From positions 1-11,611 of the forward strand of contig JAGWYI010000074.1 in NCBI GenBank assembly GCA_018969455.1: a DNA stretch of 11,611 bases, in the 5' to 3' direction. Position 1 is the first letter of the stretch. The number at the start of each line of letters is the position of its first letter. A model generated the notes under the pieces. It was not told the origin of the DNA. It did no database searches and saw nothing but the letters and a program-made list of their open reading frames with translations. This DNA comes from Bacteroidota bacterium. Lineage in GTDB: Bacteria; Bacteroidota; Bacteroidia; Chitinophagales; Saprospiraceae. The position numbers were made by a program, and so were the translations under genes. Positions 7,201 to 11,611 of this stretch are shown here, piece by piece.

Positions 7201-7673
7201 CCTGAAGGCAAACCCGTAATTTGCGGACTGGTACCGCCGTTGCTCCACAAGTACGTGTAAGGAGGGGTGCCTCCAAACGGAACGGCTGTGGCTTTTCCAT
7301 CCGGAACAATTCCGCAAATTTGACTTTCGCCATATGCGGTTACACCCAACAATTGAGGTTGCGTGAGGGTAATGGAACCCATGTTGTAACCCTGGTCTAA
7401 ATCGGTCACAGTTACGGAATAGGTTCCAGCAACCAAACCAGTGATGGTTTGCGTGGTTGCTCCGTTGCTCCACAAATACGTATAGGGCGTCCAGCCGCCT
7501 GTGCCAATGGCTGTGGCTGTGCCGTTGTTACCGCCATAACAGGATATGTTGGTACCTGTCACGGTAACCGATACCTGCCCAAAGACAGGCCAAGTCATCA
7601 TCATGCATAAAGCAATGCCAATGCATGAAAACCGGTTTTTAAAAGATGTAAGCGCTTTTCCCATAGGAAGCAT
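4275..7673 (-). CDS. T9SS-secreted SprB-repeat surface protein with SdrD-B-like domain and type-A sorting tail
   Basis: This is a 1132-residue exported protein, probably a surface adhesin or secreted filament. A signal peptide covers about residues 1-32 (cleavage near VFG/Q). Nine SprB-type repeats of about 70 residues follow (about 35-711), each with the pattern C..GG.A......PYTY.WSN....GTYTVTVTD..GC. An SdrD-B-like domain (about 716-838) begins IKIGDYVWYDEDQNGFQD. A Cys-rich Ig-like stretch (about 842-942), an FnIII-like region (about 953-1040) and a T9SS type-A sorting tail (about 1051-1132, starting ISIYPNPASDLLF and ending GIYLVRINFGNGVTRTLKISKF, split here as two motifs) complete it. 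SprB repeats are named after the gliding adhesin of Flavobacterium, but SprB itself uses a type-B tail and partner SprF; no SprF/PorP gene is adjacent here. Codon 4 is an alternative ATG. It is transcribed alone, with its own terminator. Ligand and role are unknown. Confidence 0.93.
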   Translation of the reverse strand: MLPMGKALTSFKNRFSCIGIALCMMMTWPVFGQVSVTVTGTNISCYGGNNGTATAIGTGGWTPYTYLWSNGATTQTITGLVAGTYSVTVTDLDQGYNMGSITLTQPQLLGVTAYGESQICGIVPDGKATAVPFGGTPPYTYLWSNGGTSPQITGLPSGTYTVTVTDVKGCTATASATVYFWNEGVWIMDNTVQITCFGANNGSTTVMGMSGTPPYTYKWSANAGNSTSNMLSNLGPGTYTVTVTDANGCSNSHIVVITQPPALVVTTSTTQGICGLPGSATVNAFDGTPPYTFKWSNGSNNVTINVPAGTYTVTVTDANICAKSTTATVTVSPNTLSISTTILSSAGCAIGGKAQATVSGGSGNYSYTWSSVPTQTTSTAINLPAGNYTVTVVDLTTGCTGTATALVPSAPNLSLTTTLLSNANCLTGGSATVAVSGGTPPYNFIWDNNPALNTQTVLGLGAGPHTVKVTDALGCIATGSVTVGQNQGPSVTITIVNNATCVAGGKATAVASGGAGNYTYLWSPNANNATTATVGGLLPGTYTVTVTDAGGCAATATATISQTGGPSVVVSGSSPAGCTTGGSATAGASGGTGPYTYKWNNPGMSTTPTVNNLPPGTYTVTVTDANGCTNTASVSIAAALLPQVVISASTNAKCDQPGSATAVATGGAGTYTYLWDNGETTATAVLLFAGNHSVTVTDANGCKASASVNIGSVNNGIKIGDYVWYDEDQNGFQDVLETNGVPNITVKLIKAGPDGLFNTADDIVAATTSTNANGFYNFMCVTPGTYILTFSGIPNGYQWTGKDKVNNDCKDSDVKSNGQTEPFTILVGQSDNFCFDAGIHQLCTNIMFAGVVCCDQEICEGETPAPFYSVQAPTGGTGNIQYQWLQLVNQGQGQPVWVGIPGANGPTYQPGPLFTTTYFMRCARREGCISFLESNVVKVTVKQAGSPGCGSFVTDMAVIPNGANSVEVRWTTLPEATQYMYTLEHSTDETTWNPVSTLMGKQDPYAANVYVAIDQTPVNGRNYYRIKRSDINGVSGYSLTRYIDLQMTFAESISIYPNPASDLLFVRNASQYEHDVTITVSTTNGAVVHSSTIPSGAIQQLEIPMENLAQGIYLVRINFGNGVTRTLKISKF
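5541..7571 (-). repeat. Nine tandem SprB-type coding repeats within the secreted protein gene
   Basis: The repeat unit is about 200-220 bp. DNA encoding the TVTVTD strand is especially conserved, for instance ATCGGTTACGGTTAC near 5580 and 5810 and ATCGGTAACGGTTACGGT near 6723 and 7177. Units are diverged rather than identical, which argues against very recent amplification. Most units carry one Cys near each end; the first lacks the terminal Cys (VTVTDLDQGYN). In-frame gain or loss of units by recombination is plausible. Confidence 0.85.
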
Positions 7674-7806
7674 TTCTGTTTGTAGGTAATCGGTTAAAGT
7701 GTTGGTTCAGATTAAAACAAAAAGACATGTTTTCAAAGGCTGTAATGGCCAGAAAGCAAAAAACAGTTTTGAAAAAAATATCATGTAAAGAAAGTCTTAT
7801 GCGTCA

Positions 7807-7814
7807 CAAAATTA
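7807..7814 (-). promoter_or_regulatory. Possible -7 promoter box for the SprB-repeat gene
   Basis: The minus-strand TAATTTTG fits the Bacteroidota -7 consensus TAnnTTTG exactly and would give a 5' leader of roughly 120-130 nt. No clear TTG -33 element was found at the usual distance. In the rest of 7674-7960 I see no gene; it is AT-rich leader and spacer. Confidence 0.3.
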
Positions 7815-7960
7815 CCCCTTTAAATGGTCGAAAAACCTGCTATTTTGGTTAATTTTTGCGAAAAATCTCATGAATGTCGGGTAATTTACTTTTCATTTTA
7901 CCCCATTTTAGTACATAGTTCCTATTGCTAAAAGTTGTATTTTTGCCTATGAATAAAAAA

Positions 7961-8000
7961 AAAACAGCCGTGTTGGCTTGAACCCCAACACGGCTGTTTT
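7961..8000 (-). terminator. Intrinsic terminator after the haloperoxidase gene
   Basis: Perfect 16-bp arms AAAACAGCCGTGTTGG (7961-7976) and CCAACACGGCTGTTTT (7985-8000) enclose an 8-nt loop. On the minus strand the stem is followed by a T-run (7960-7955), placing it 43 bp past the stop of the haloperoxidase gene. T-rich sequence also follows on the plus strand (to 8010), so it may work in both directions, although no plus-strand gene precedes it here. Confidence 0.9.
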
Positions 8001-8043
8001 GTGGTTTTTTCATGGCCTCCATTTGCCACGAAAAAACGTTCAC

Positions 8044-9393
8044 TTATTCTTTTGTTTTAATGCGATCGCTTACATAATATCCAATCTCCTTGCCACATTT
8101 CAAACCAGCTTCGTTGCCGCGCCGGTAGTGAATTCCGCCCAACAAACGGCTTTTCCCAACTTCGTCAGACGCAACCCGAAAGGAACTAAACGTGCGTGCA
8201 GGCAAACCAAATTCGGTTTCTGTACTGTCTGTAAATTCAAATTGTTCACCATATAATTTCTCCAAAACAGATGCTGCAGCCGATGAAATGGTACTATGCC
8301 CGCTCGTATGCTCAGGAAAGGGTGGCGTTTGGATTAATGGCTGCCAATCCGGATCAATATACTGGTTGATGTAGGACTCCGGACGAATCAAATTGGTTTT
8401 GTATTTTTCGTACCAGCATACTATAAAGGCATCGGTTAATGCACAGGCAACTTTTACATACGTTTCTGCCGACTTCATGATATCGGCGTTGGATTTTCGG
8501 CATGCCTCTGCAGCAATATTCATCCAATGGCCTCCAGGGCTAATCTTTTTCCGCGCAAAGGAAAGGTGACCCTGAACCTCCATGGCAAACGGGTTATCAT
8601 CCCAATACCAGGCAGTCGCCTTTTGGTCCTCCGTCAAATTTTTACCAATTTCATATACCTCCAAAGCTTGCTTGTAAAAATCGGAACCCTTTTTCGTGTC
8701 AAATGCAACCGGAGGATCATTTTTAAACTGTGCAGCCGAATCAATTACCCAAGGACGAATTTCTGACCAATGAGGCTCCAGCGCATCGCCATACATGGGT
8801 GGTGTTGGACGCCAACGCGCAGGGTTCTTGGTTTCAATCGTAAACTTGGGCGCACTGCGGGTTTGGGCATAATTGTCTGATTTAGACCAGGTTAAAATGT
8901 GTTTTGCCACTTGTTCGCCATAAGCCATAGAACGGTCATACACATCCTGCGGAATGCCCATTGCCTTAAAATCATCAAAAATTTGCTCTTTCAACTCCTG
9001 CACATCGCCTTCCGAAAAAACCAGCTGCTTGCCAACAGTAAGCAGCGCATTGGCGCTTGCCAAAGGATAACAATAATCTTTTCCCGCTTCCGGTTTTGGG
9101 CAAGGCGTCAAACCGTTCAGCTGTCCTGCCAAACTTTTATAACCTGGAAATCCGGGAACCAAGGCCTCATAACCCGCTATCGCCGAATAGGCATATATGC
9201 GGGCAGAAACCGGTGGTGCAAATATGTCATGCCGAATAATATCGGTAATCCGTTTTACACCAGCATGGTAAAAACTGGCATTCAGGGCCTTTTGTTGATA
9301 TGCCTTATCGGTCGGCGCAGTGGTACAATCAGACCACACTGCCAACATAATTAACAGGCAAAAAACAGTTAATTTGTTTAGATGCTTCATCAT
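8044..9393 (-). CDS. Vanadium-dependent haloperoxidase / PAP2-superfamily exported protein
   Basis: The 449-residue product belongs to the vanadium haloperoxidase/acid phosphatase superfamily, which uses bound vanadate to oxidise halides with peroxide or, in relatives, hydrolyses phosphate esters. All seven vanadate-pocket residues known from fungal vanadium chloroperoxidase appear with matching local spacing: Lys330 and Arg337 (K-x6-R-P), Ser364-Gly365-His366 in PEHTSGH, Arg416 and His422 in SRLLGGIH. The domain spans most of the protein, from about 45. The N-terminus is a signal sequence (about 1-22) with Cys23 in AVWSDC, a poor lipobox because of Asp before the Cys; lipoprotein anchoring is uncertain, export likely. 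M1 and M2 are adjacent ATGs and cannot be separated. It follows dcd by 13 bp and shares its direction, so the two are probably one transcript, ended by the hairpin at 7961-8000. Halide preference, or a phosphatase role, cannot be read from sequence. Confidence 0.9.
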   Translation of the reverse strand: MMKHLNKLTVFCLLIMLAVWSDCTTAPTDKAYQQKALNASFYHAGVKRITDIIRHDIFAPPVSARIYAYSAIAGYEALVPGFPGYKSLAGQLNGLTPCPKPEAGKDYCYPLASANALLTVGKQLVFSEGDVQELKEQIFDDFKAMGIPQDVYDRSMAYGEQVAKHILTWSKSDNYAQTRSAPKFTIETKNPARWRPTPPMYGDALEPHWSEIRPWVIDSAAQFKNDPPVAFDTKKGSDFYKQALEVYEIGKNLTEDQKATAWYWDDNPFAMEVQGHLSFARKKISPGGHWMNIAAEACRKSNADIMKSAETYVKVACALTDAFIVCWYEKYKTNLIRPESYINQYIDPDWQPLIQTPPFPEHTSGHSTISSAAASVLEKLYGEQFEFTDSTETEFGLPARTFSSFRVASDEVGKSRLLGGIHYRRGNEAGLKCGKEIGYYVSDRIKTKE

Positions 9394-9406
9394 ATGTATT
9401 TGAAAT

Positions 9407-9940
9407 TCAAAAATTCTTCCACATCATGCTTTCAACAGGTTTGTCGGTCCGTTCGTTGTACTTGGCATTCTGCTTTTTGTTGTAGTAATTCTCTATCTCT
9501 CCATCAATTTTGAAGTAGATCAACTGTCCAATCGGCATACCGTGGTATACACGTACCGGTTGGGTACAGGAAATTTCCAGCGTCCAGGTGTTGGAAAATC
9601 CAACATCCCCTTTTCCAGCCGTAGCATGAATGTCTATCCCAAGTCGGCCAATACTGCTTTTCCCCTCCAAAAAAGGCACAGAATTATGTGTTTCGGTATA
9701 TTCTTCTGTTACCCCGAGGTAAAGGGTGCCTGGTTGCAAAACAAAGCCCGCAGTGCCAATTTCAAATGTTTCAATCGGATTGTGTTTGCGGGCATCCAGT
9801 ACTCGATCCTTGTATACTGCCAAATATTTACCCAAATGCACATCATAAGAATTGGTACCCAAACAATTCCGGTCAAAGGGCTCAATCACAATATCGCCTG
9901 TCGCAATGGACTCCAATATTTTTTTGTCGGTTAATATCAT
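9407..9940 (-). CDS. dcd: dCTP deaminase
   Basis: Dcd deaminates dCTP to dUTP, feeding dUMP and then dTTP synthesis in the cytoplasm. The product is 177 residues, typical for Bacteroidota Dcd. It begins MILTDKKILESI and carries the conserved block LEGKSSIGRLGIDIHATAG (about 91-109), including the Ser and Arg of the active site, and the catalytic-Glu region WTLEI (Glu122). An in-frame ATG at 9991 would add 17 residues, but a promoter lies at 9959-9986, between the two ATGs, and the family starts at MILTD, so the ATG at 9938-9940 is chosen. Some archaeal relatives also have dUTPase activity; this cannot be excluded from sequence. It is the first gene of a likely two-gene unit with the haloperoxidase gene, 13 bp downstream, with no evident metabolic link. 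Confidence 0.95.
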   Translation of the reverse strand: MILTDKKILESIATGDIVIEPFDRNCLGTNSYDVHLGKYLAVYKDRVLDARKHNPIETFEIGTAGFVLQPGTLYLGVTEEYTETHNSVPFLEGKSSIGRLGIDIHATAGKGDVGFSNTWTLEISCTQPVRVYHGMPIGQLIYFKIDGEIENYYNKKQNAKYNERTDKPVESMMWKNF

Positions 9941-9958
9941 GGTTCCTGCTTTAAAAAA

Positions 9959-9986
9959 CAAATGTAGGTGTTTGATGCATTTGCAA
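9959..9986 (-). promoter_or_regulatory. Predicted dcd promoter (TTG-N17-TACATTTG)
   Basis: On the minus strand TTG (9984-9986), a 17-bp spacer and TACATTTG (9959-9966) fit the Bacteroidota TTG/TAnnTTTG promoter pattern. The -7 box ends 18 bp before the dcd ATG, giving a very short leader and supporting the chosen start. Confidence 0.55.
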
Positions 9987-9990
9987 TGCA
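9976..9990. promoter_or_regulatory. Palindrome over the dcd -33 element
   Basis: TGCATT-TGC-AATGCA is a perfect 6-bp inverted repeat with a 3-bp spacer, overlapping a second dyad TTGCA-A-TGCAA (9981-9991). It covers the putative -33 TTG of dcd, a natural operator position. No regulator is identifiable, and short palindromes also arise by chance in AT-rich DNA. Confidence 0.3.
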
Positions 9991-10166
9991 ATGATCTAAC
10001 TTAAAATCCAATTAGAAGGTATGTATTCAAAAATTTCAACCTTGTTATAGCGACTTGAGCCTTTGTGCCAAATCAAGTACAAAAGCGGATAAAGCACCAA
10101 GGATGTGTAACTTTTCCCGCTTAATCTTGTTAAAAATGCAACAGAACAAAAATTCTACGAAAGCCT

Positions 10167-10526
10167 ATGAAAAAAACGCTTGTTTTAGGCGCAAACCCCA
10201 ATCCGGAAAGTTACGCTTACAAGGCAGTTCAACGCTTGCGGGAGCGCGGACACTTGCCAATTCCGGTCGGCATACGGGAAGGCTATATTGGCGATTTGCC
10301 CATTCTTACCCAGCTTCCCCATCCTTCAGATGTGGATACCATCACTTTATACATCGCCCCCAAACATCAGAAAGCCTATTACGATTATCTATTGGAATTA
10401 AAACCCAAGCGCATCATTTTTAACCCCGGTACGGAAAACCCGGAACTGGAAACGCTCGCAGCGGAACACCAAATTGAAACGTTGGAAGCTTGTACCCTGG
10501 TGATGCTTTCTATTGGCGTATTTTAA
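10167..10526 (+). CDS. CoA-binding domain protein (YccU-like Rossmann protein)
   Basis: This 119-residue cytoplasmic protein belongs to the small CoA-binding (CoA_binding_2) Rossmann family. It starts MKKTLVLGANPNPESYAYKA, with the glycine-rich nucleotide-binding turn after the first strand (about 4-16), and has the conserved FNPGTENPEL near 90-99, followed by a C-terminal ACTLVML strand. Length is normal for the family. The physiological role of these proteins is poorly defined; CoA binding is inferred from family membership. It is the only plus-strand gene in the window, divergent from dcd (226 bp apart) and convergent with the capA-family gene. No clear promoter was seen upstream; TAATCTTG at about 10131-10138 is one mismatch from a -7 box. 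Its stop codon TAA (10524-10526) lies inside the left arm of a perfect hairpin, an unusual overlap. Confidence 0.9.
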   Translation: MKKTLVLGANPNPESYAYKAVQRLRERGHLPIPVGIREGYIGDLPILTQLPHPSDVDTITLYIAPKHQKAYYDYLLELKPKRIIFNPGTENPELETLAAEHQIETLEACTLVMLSIGVF

Positions 10527-10553
10527 AACAGTTTCTGAGAAACTGTTTTAAAA
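10521..10553. terminator. Perfect hairpin at the stop of the CoA-binding gene, probable bidirectional terminator
   Basis: TTTTAAAACAGTTTCT (10521-10536) and AGAAACTGTTTTAAAA (10538-10553) are exact reverse complements around a single G. The stem is AT-rich and ends in T4A4 on both sides, so it could terminate transcripts in either direction, including read-through from the convergent capA-family gene. The stem is low in GC for a strong terminator, and its right arm is also one end of a longer inverted-repeat unit, so an origin in a mobile element is an alternative. Confidence 0.6.
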
Positions 10554-10802
10554 CCTCCCAGATGATAGGTAAAGATTTTGGCGCCAGGCAAGGCTTATTT
10601 TTGCGGAAATAGCCAGGTTCTATTGCCGAAAAAACAAATGCAGCATGGCGTTAAAAGATTTGCCTTTCCGCATTTCGAAGCTTTTATACTTTACGCCGCC
10701 AGATTTTGCGCATAACGATCTTTATAAATCATTATAAATCAGCGAAATACATCCTTATTTATCTATAAAATCCGGCGAATCCTGGTATAAAACAGTTTCT
10801 CA
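10536..10802. mobile_element. MITE-like unit with 15-bp perfect terminal inverted repeats
   Basis: TGAGAAACTGTTTTA at 10536-10550 is exactly repeated, inverted, at 10788-10802. The 267-bp unit has no convincing gene and includes the 105-bp repeat copy B next to its right end. The right terminal repeat provides the TGA stop of the capA-family gene. An open frame without a start runs from 10569 to about 10712. No target-site duplication was seen, so transposon origin is an inference; two copies of a terminator-like hairpin arm would be the alternative. Confidence 0.45.
10685..10789 (-). repeat. 105-bp interspersed repeat, copy B
   Basis: Its reverse complement matches 4055-4159 at 100 of 105 positions with no gaps, so it is the same element in opposite orientation 6.5 kb away. 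Relative to copy A it differs within the stretch around GTGGATAAATCAGG and at one base in GTTATGCACA. It starts 10 bp after the stop codon of the capA-family gene, reading in that gene's direction. Confidence 0.9.
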
Positions 10803-11611
10803 ATATTTGAGTTCGGGATACTGCATGCGTTTTCGCAAATTGACAGCAAATTTGTTCATGCCCAATTTGCCCGTTTCTGACATGTTTCGCACCAGGCCTG
10901 GATTTCGTTCGGTTTGGGCAACCGGTACTACCTGGTAAACCGGTTTGCCACCATCGGGCTTGTGAATATAACGAAATACTGGAATATAACCATTTTTTCC
11001 TACCCAGGTAGCTGAAGCGCCCTTGTTTTTTACCAAATCTACCTGATACATTATTCCACCTTCGGTATTGGGCTGTTTCTGGTTGGAAATAAAATTTCCC
11101 AATGAATATACTACCACCGCTTGTCTGACGCCGCCATCAGGCATTTTCACCTGCTCATATTTAATAGGCTGTACCACATGGGGATGGGCGCCAATAATCA
11201 TATCGGCGCCATTTTGTATCATCATTTTGGCCAATCGACGTTGTTCTGCATTTTCCTGCAATTGGTATTCAACGCCCCAATGCATAATAACGATGATAAA
11301 ATGCGGTTTTCGCGCGCGCGCTTCGCGCAAGTCGGCTTTTATTTGCAGGGTATCAATCATGTTGACAATGGTAGGCGCTTCCACTGGAATGCCATTGGTA
11401 CTAAAGGTGTAATTCAACAATGCGAGTTTGAATCCTTTTTTATGGATGATCAATGGATAATTTGAGGCTCTATCCTGGGCATCCTTAAAGGTTCCGGTTT
11501 GCATAAAACCGAGGTCGCGTACGGTTTGTAGGGTGCTGCGCACCCCGGCCGCCCGGCTGTCGTTGGCGTGGTTGTTGGCAGTTACCAATACATCAAATCC
11601 GGCATTCTTTA
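10800..11611 (-). CDS. CapA-family metallophosphatase (5' part cut by window edge)
   Basis: The protein belongs to the PGA_cap/CapA family, metallophosphoesterase-fold proteins associated with poly-gamma-glutamate capsule synthesis in some bacteria but widespread elsewhere with unclear roles. 269 residues are visible. From the edge they read KNAGFDVLVTANNHAND, the family's Asn-Asn-His-x-x-Asp metal motif (about 12-17). Further motifs are MHWGVEY (about 109-114), GAHPHVVQPIKY (about 140-151) and YSLGNF (about 168-173). The frame is open to the window edge; the TTG at 11586-11588 is internal because conserved sequence precedes it. The N-terminal DxGD-type part and any signal peptide are missing. 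The stop TGA (10800-10802) lies in a 15-bp inverted repeat shared with the hairpin at 10521-10553. The gene is convergent with the CoA-binding gene. A capsule role is not supported by neighbours here. Confidence 0.9.
   Translation of the reverse strand, partial: KNAGFDVLVTANNHANDSRAAGVRSTLQTVRDLGFMQTGTFKDAQDRASNYPLIIHKKGFKLALLNYTFSTNGIPVEAPTIVNMIDTLQIKADLREARARKPHFIIVIMHWGVEYQLQENAEQRRLAKMMIQNGADMIIGAHPHVVQPIKYEQVKMPDGGVRQAVVVYSLGNFISNQKQPNTEGGIMYQVDLVKNKGASATWVGKNGYIPVFRYIHKPDGGKPVYQVVPVAQTERNPGLVRNMSETGKLGMNKFAVNLRKRMQYPELKY

Noticed and set aside
5541..7571. CRISPR-like array
   Set aside because: The periodicity is about 210 bp, within one open reading frame, and encodes SprB-type protein repeats.
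7938..8010. TATTTTTG box, tiny 10-codon frame MNKKKTAVLA and hairpin on the plus strand, resembling a leader-peptide attenuator
   Set aside because: No plus-strand gene follows; the hairpin is best explained as the terminator of the minus-strand haloperoxidase gene.
9941..9991. N-terminal extension of dcd to the ATG at 9991
   Set aside because: It would place the start upstream of the predicted promoter, and family members begin at MILTD.
10055..10423. Plus-strand 122-codon frame overlapping the CoA-binding gene
   Set aside because: It is out of frame with a clearly conserved protein and has no family features.
10569..10712. Open frame inside the MITE-like unit reading KILAPGKAYFCGNSQ and onward
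   Set aside because: It has no early start codon, is short, and lies in repeat-associated DNA; it may be a decayed remnant but is not supportable as a gene.

Overview
The window looks like a chromosomal segment of a member of the Bacteroidota, plausibly a Saprospirales- or Chitinophagales-like lineage. The evidence is a large secreted protein built of SprB-type repeats with a type IX secretion (T9SS) C-terminal sorting tail, start codons without a Shine-Dalgarno sequence, and promoter-like TAnnTTTG boxes. The genus cannot be fixed from this sequence alone.

Layout from left to right. (1) 1-3594, all on the minus strand: lon (ATP-dependent protease), a small secreted protein of unknown function starting 7 bp after lon, then the 5' part of ruvA, which runs off the left edge. 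The close spacing suggests a lon > hypothetical > ruvA transcription unit, with a promoter/operator-like region before lon. (2) 3595-4274, non-coding: a diverged inverted pair of an interspersed repeat, then a strong intrinsic terminator serving the next gene. (3) 4275-7673, minus: a 1132-residue T9SS-secreted protein with nine SprB-type repeats, an SdrD-B-like domain, an Ig-like region, an FnIII-like region and a type-A sorting tail. (4) 7674-8043, non-coding: a possible promoter for the large gene and a strong terminator for the next operon. (5) 8044-9940, minus: dcd (dCTP deaminase) followed after 13 bp by a vanadium-dependent haloperoxidase/PAP2-family exported protein with all seven vanadate-pocket residues. 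A promoter and palindrome lie before dcd. (6) 10167-10526, plus: a small CoA-binding Rossmann protein. (7) 10527-10799: a hairpin plus a segment bounded by 15-bp perfect inverted repeats, containing another copy of the interspersed repeat. (8) 10800-11611, minus: the 3' part of a CapA-family metallophosphatase gene, running off the right edge.

The genes are mostly a mix of housekeeping functions (Lon proteolysis, RuvA recombination, Dcd nucleotide metabolism) and envelope or secreted functions (repeat adhesin, haloperoxidase, CapA). They do not form one obvious pathway. The most unusual content is non-coding: three copies of a roughly 105-bp repeat (two 95% identical across 6.5 kb in opposite orientation, the third a 78% identical inverted neighbour). 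One copy lies inside a MITE-like unit whose terminal inverted repeat supplies the stop codon of the capA-family gene. Short motifs shared between the two loci hint that the mobile or structured unit is larger than the conserved core.
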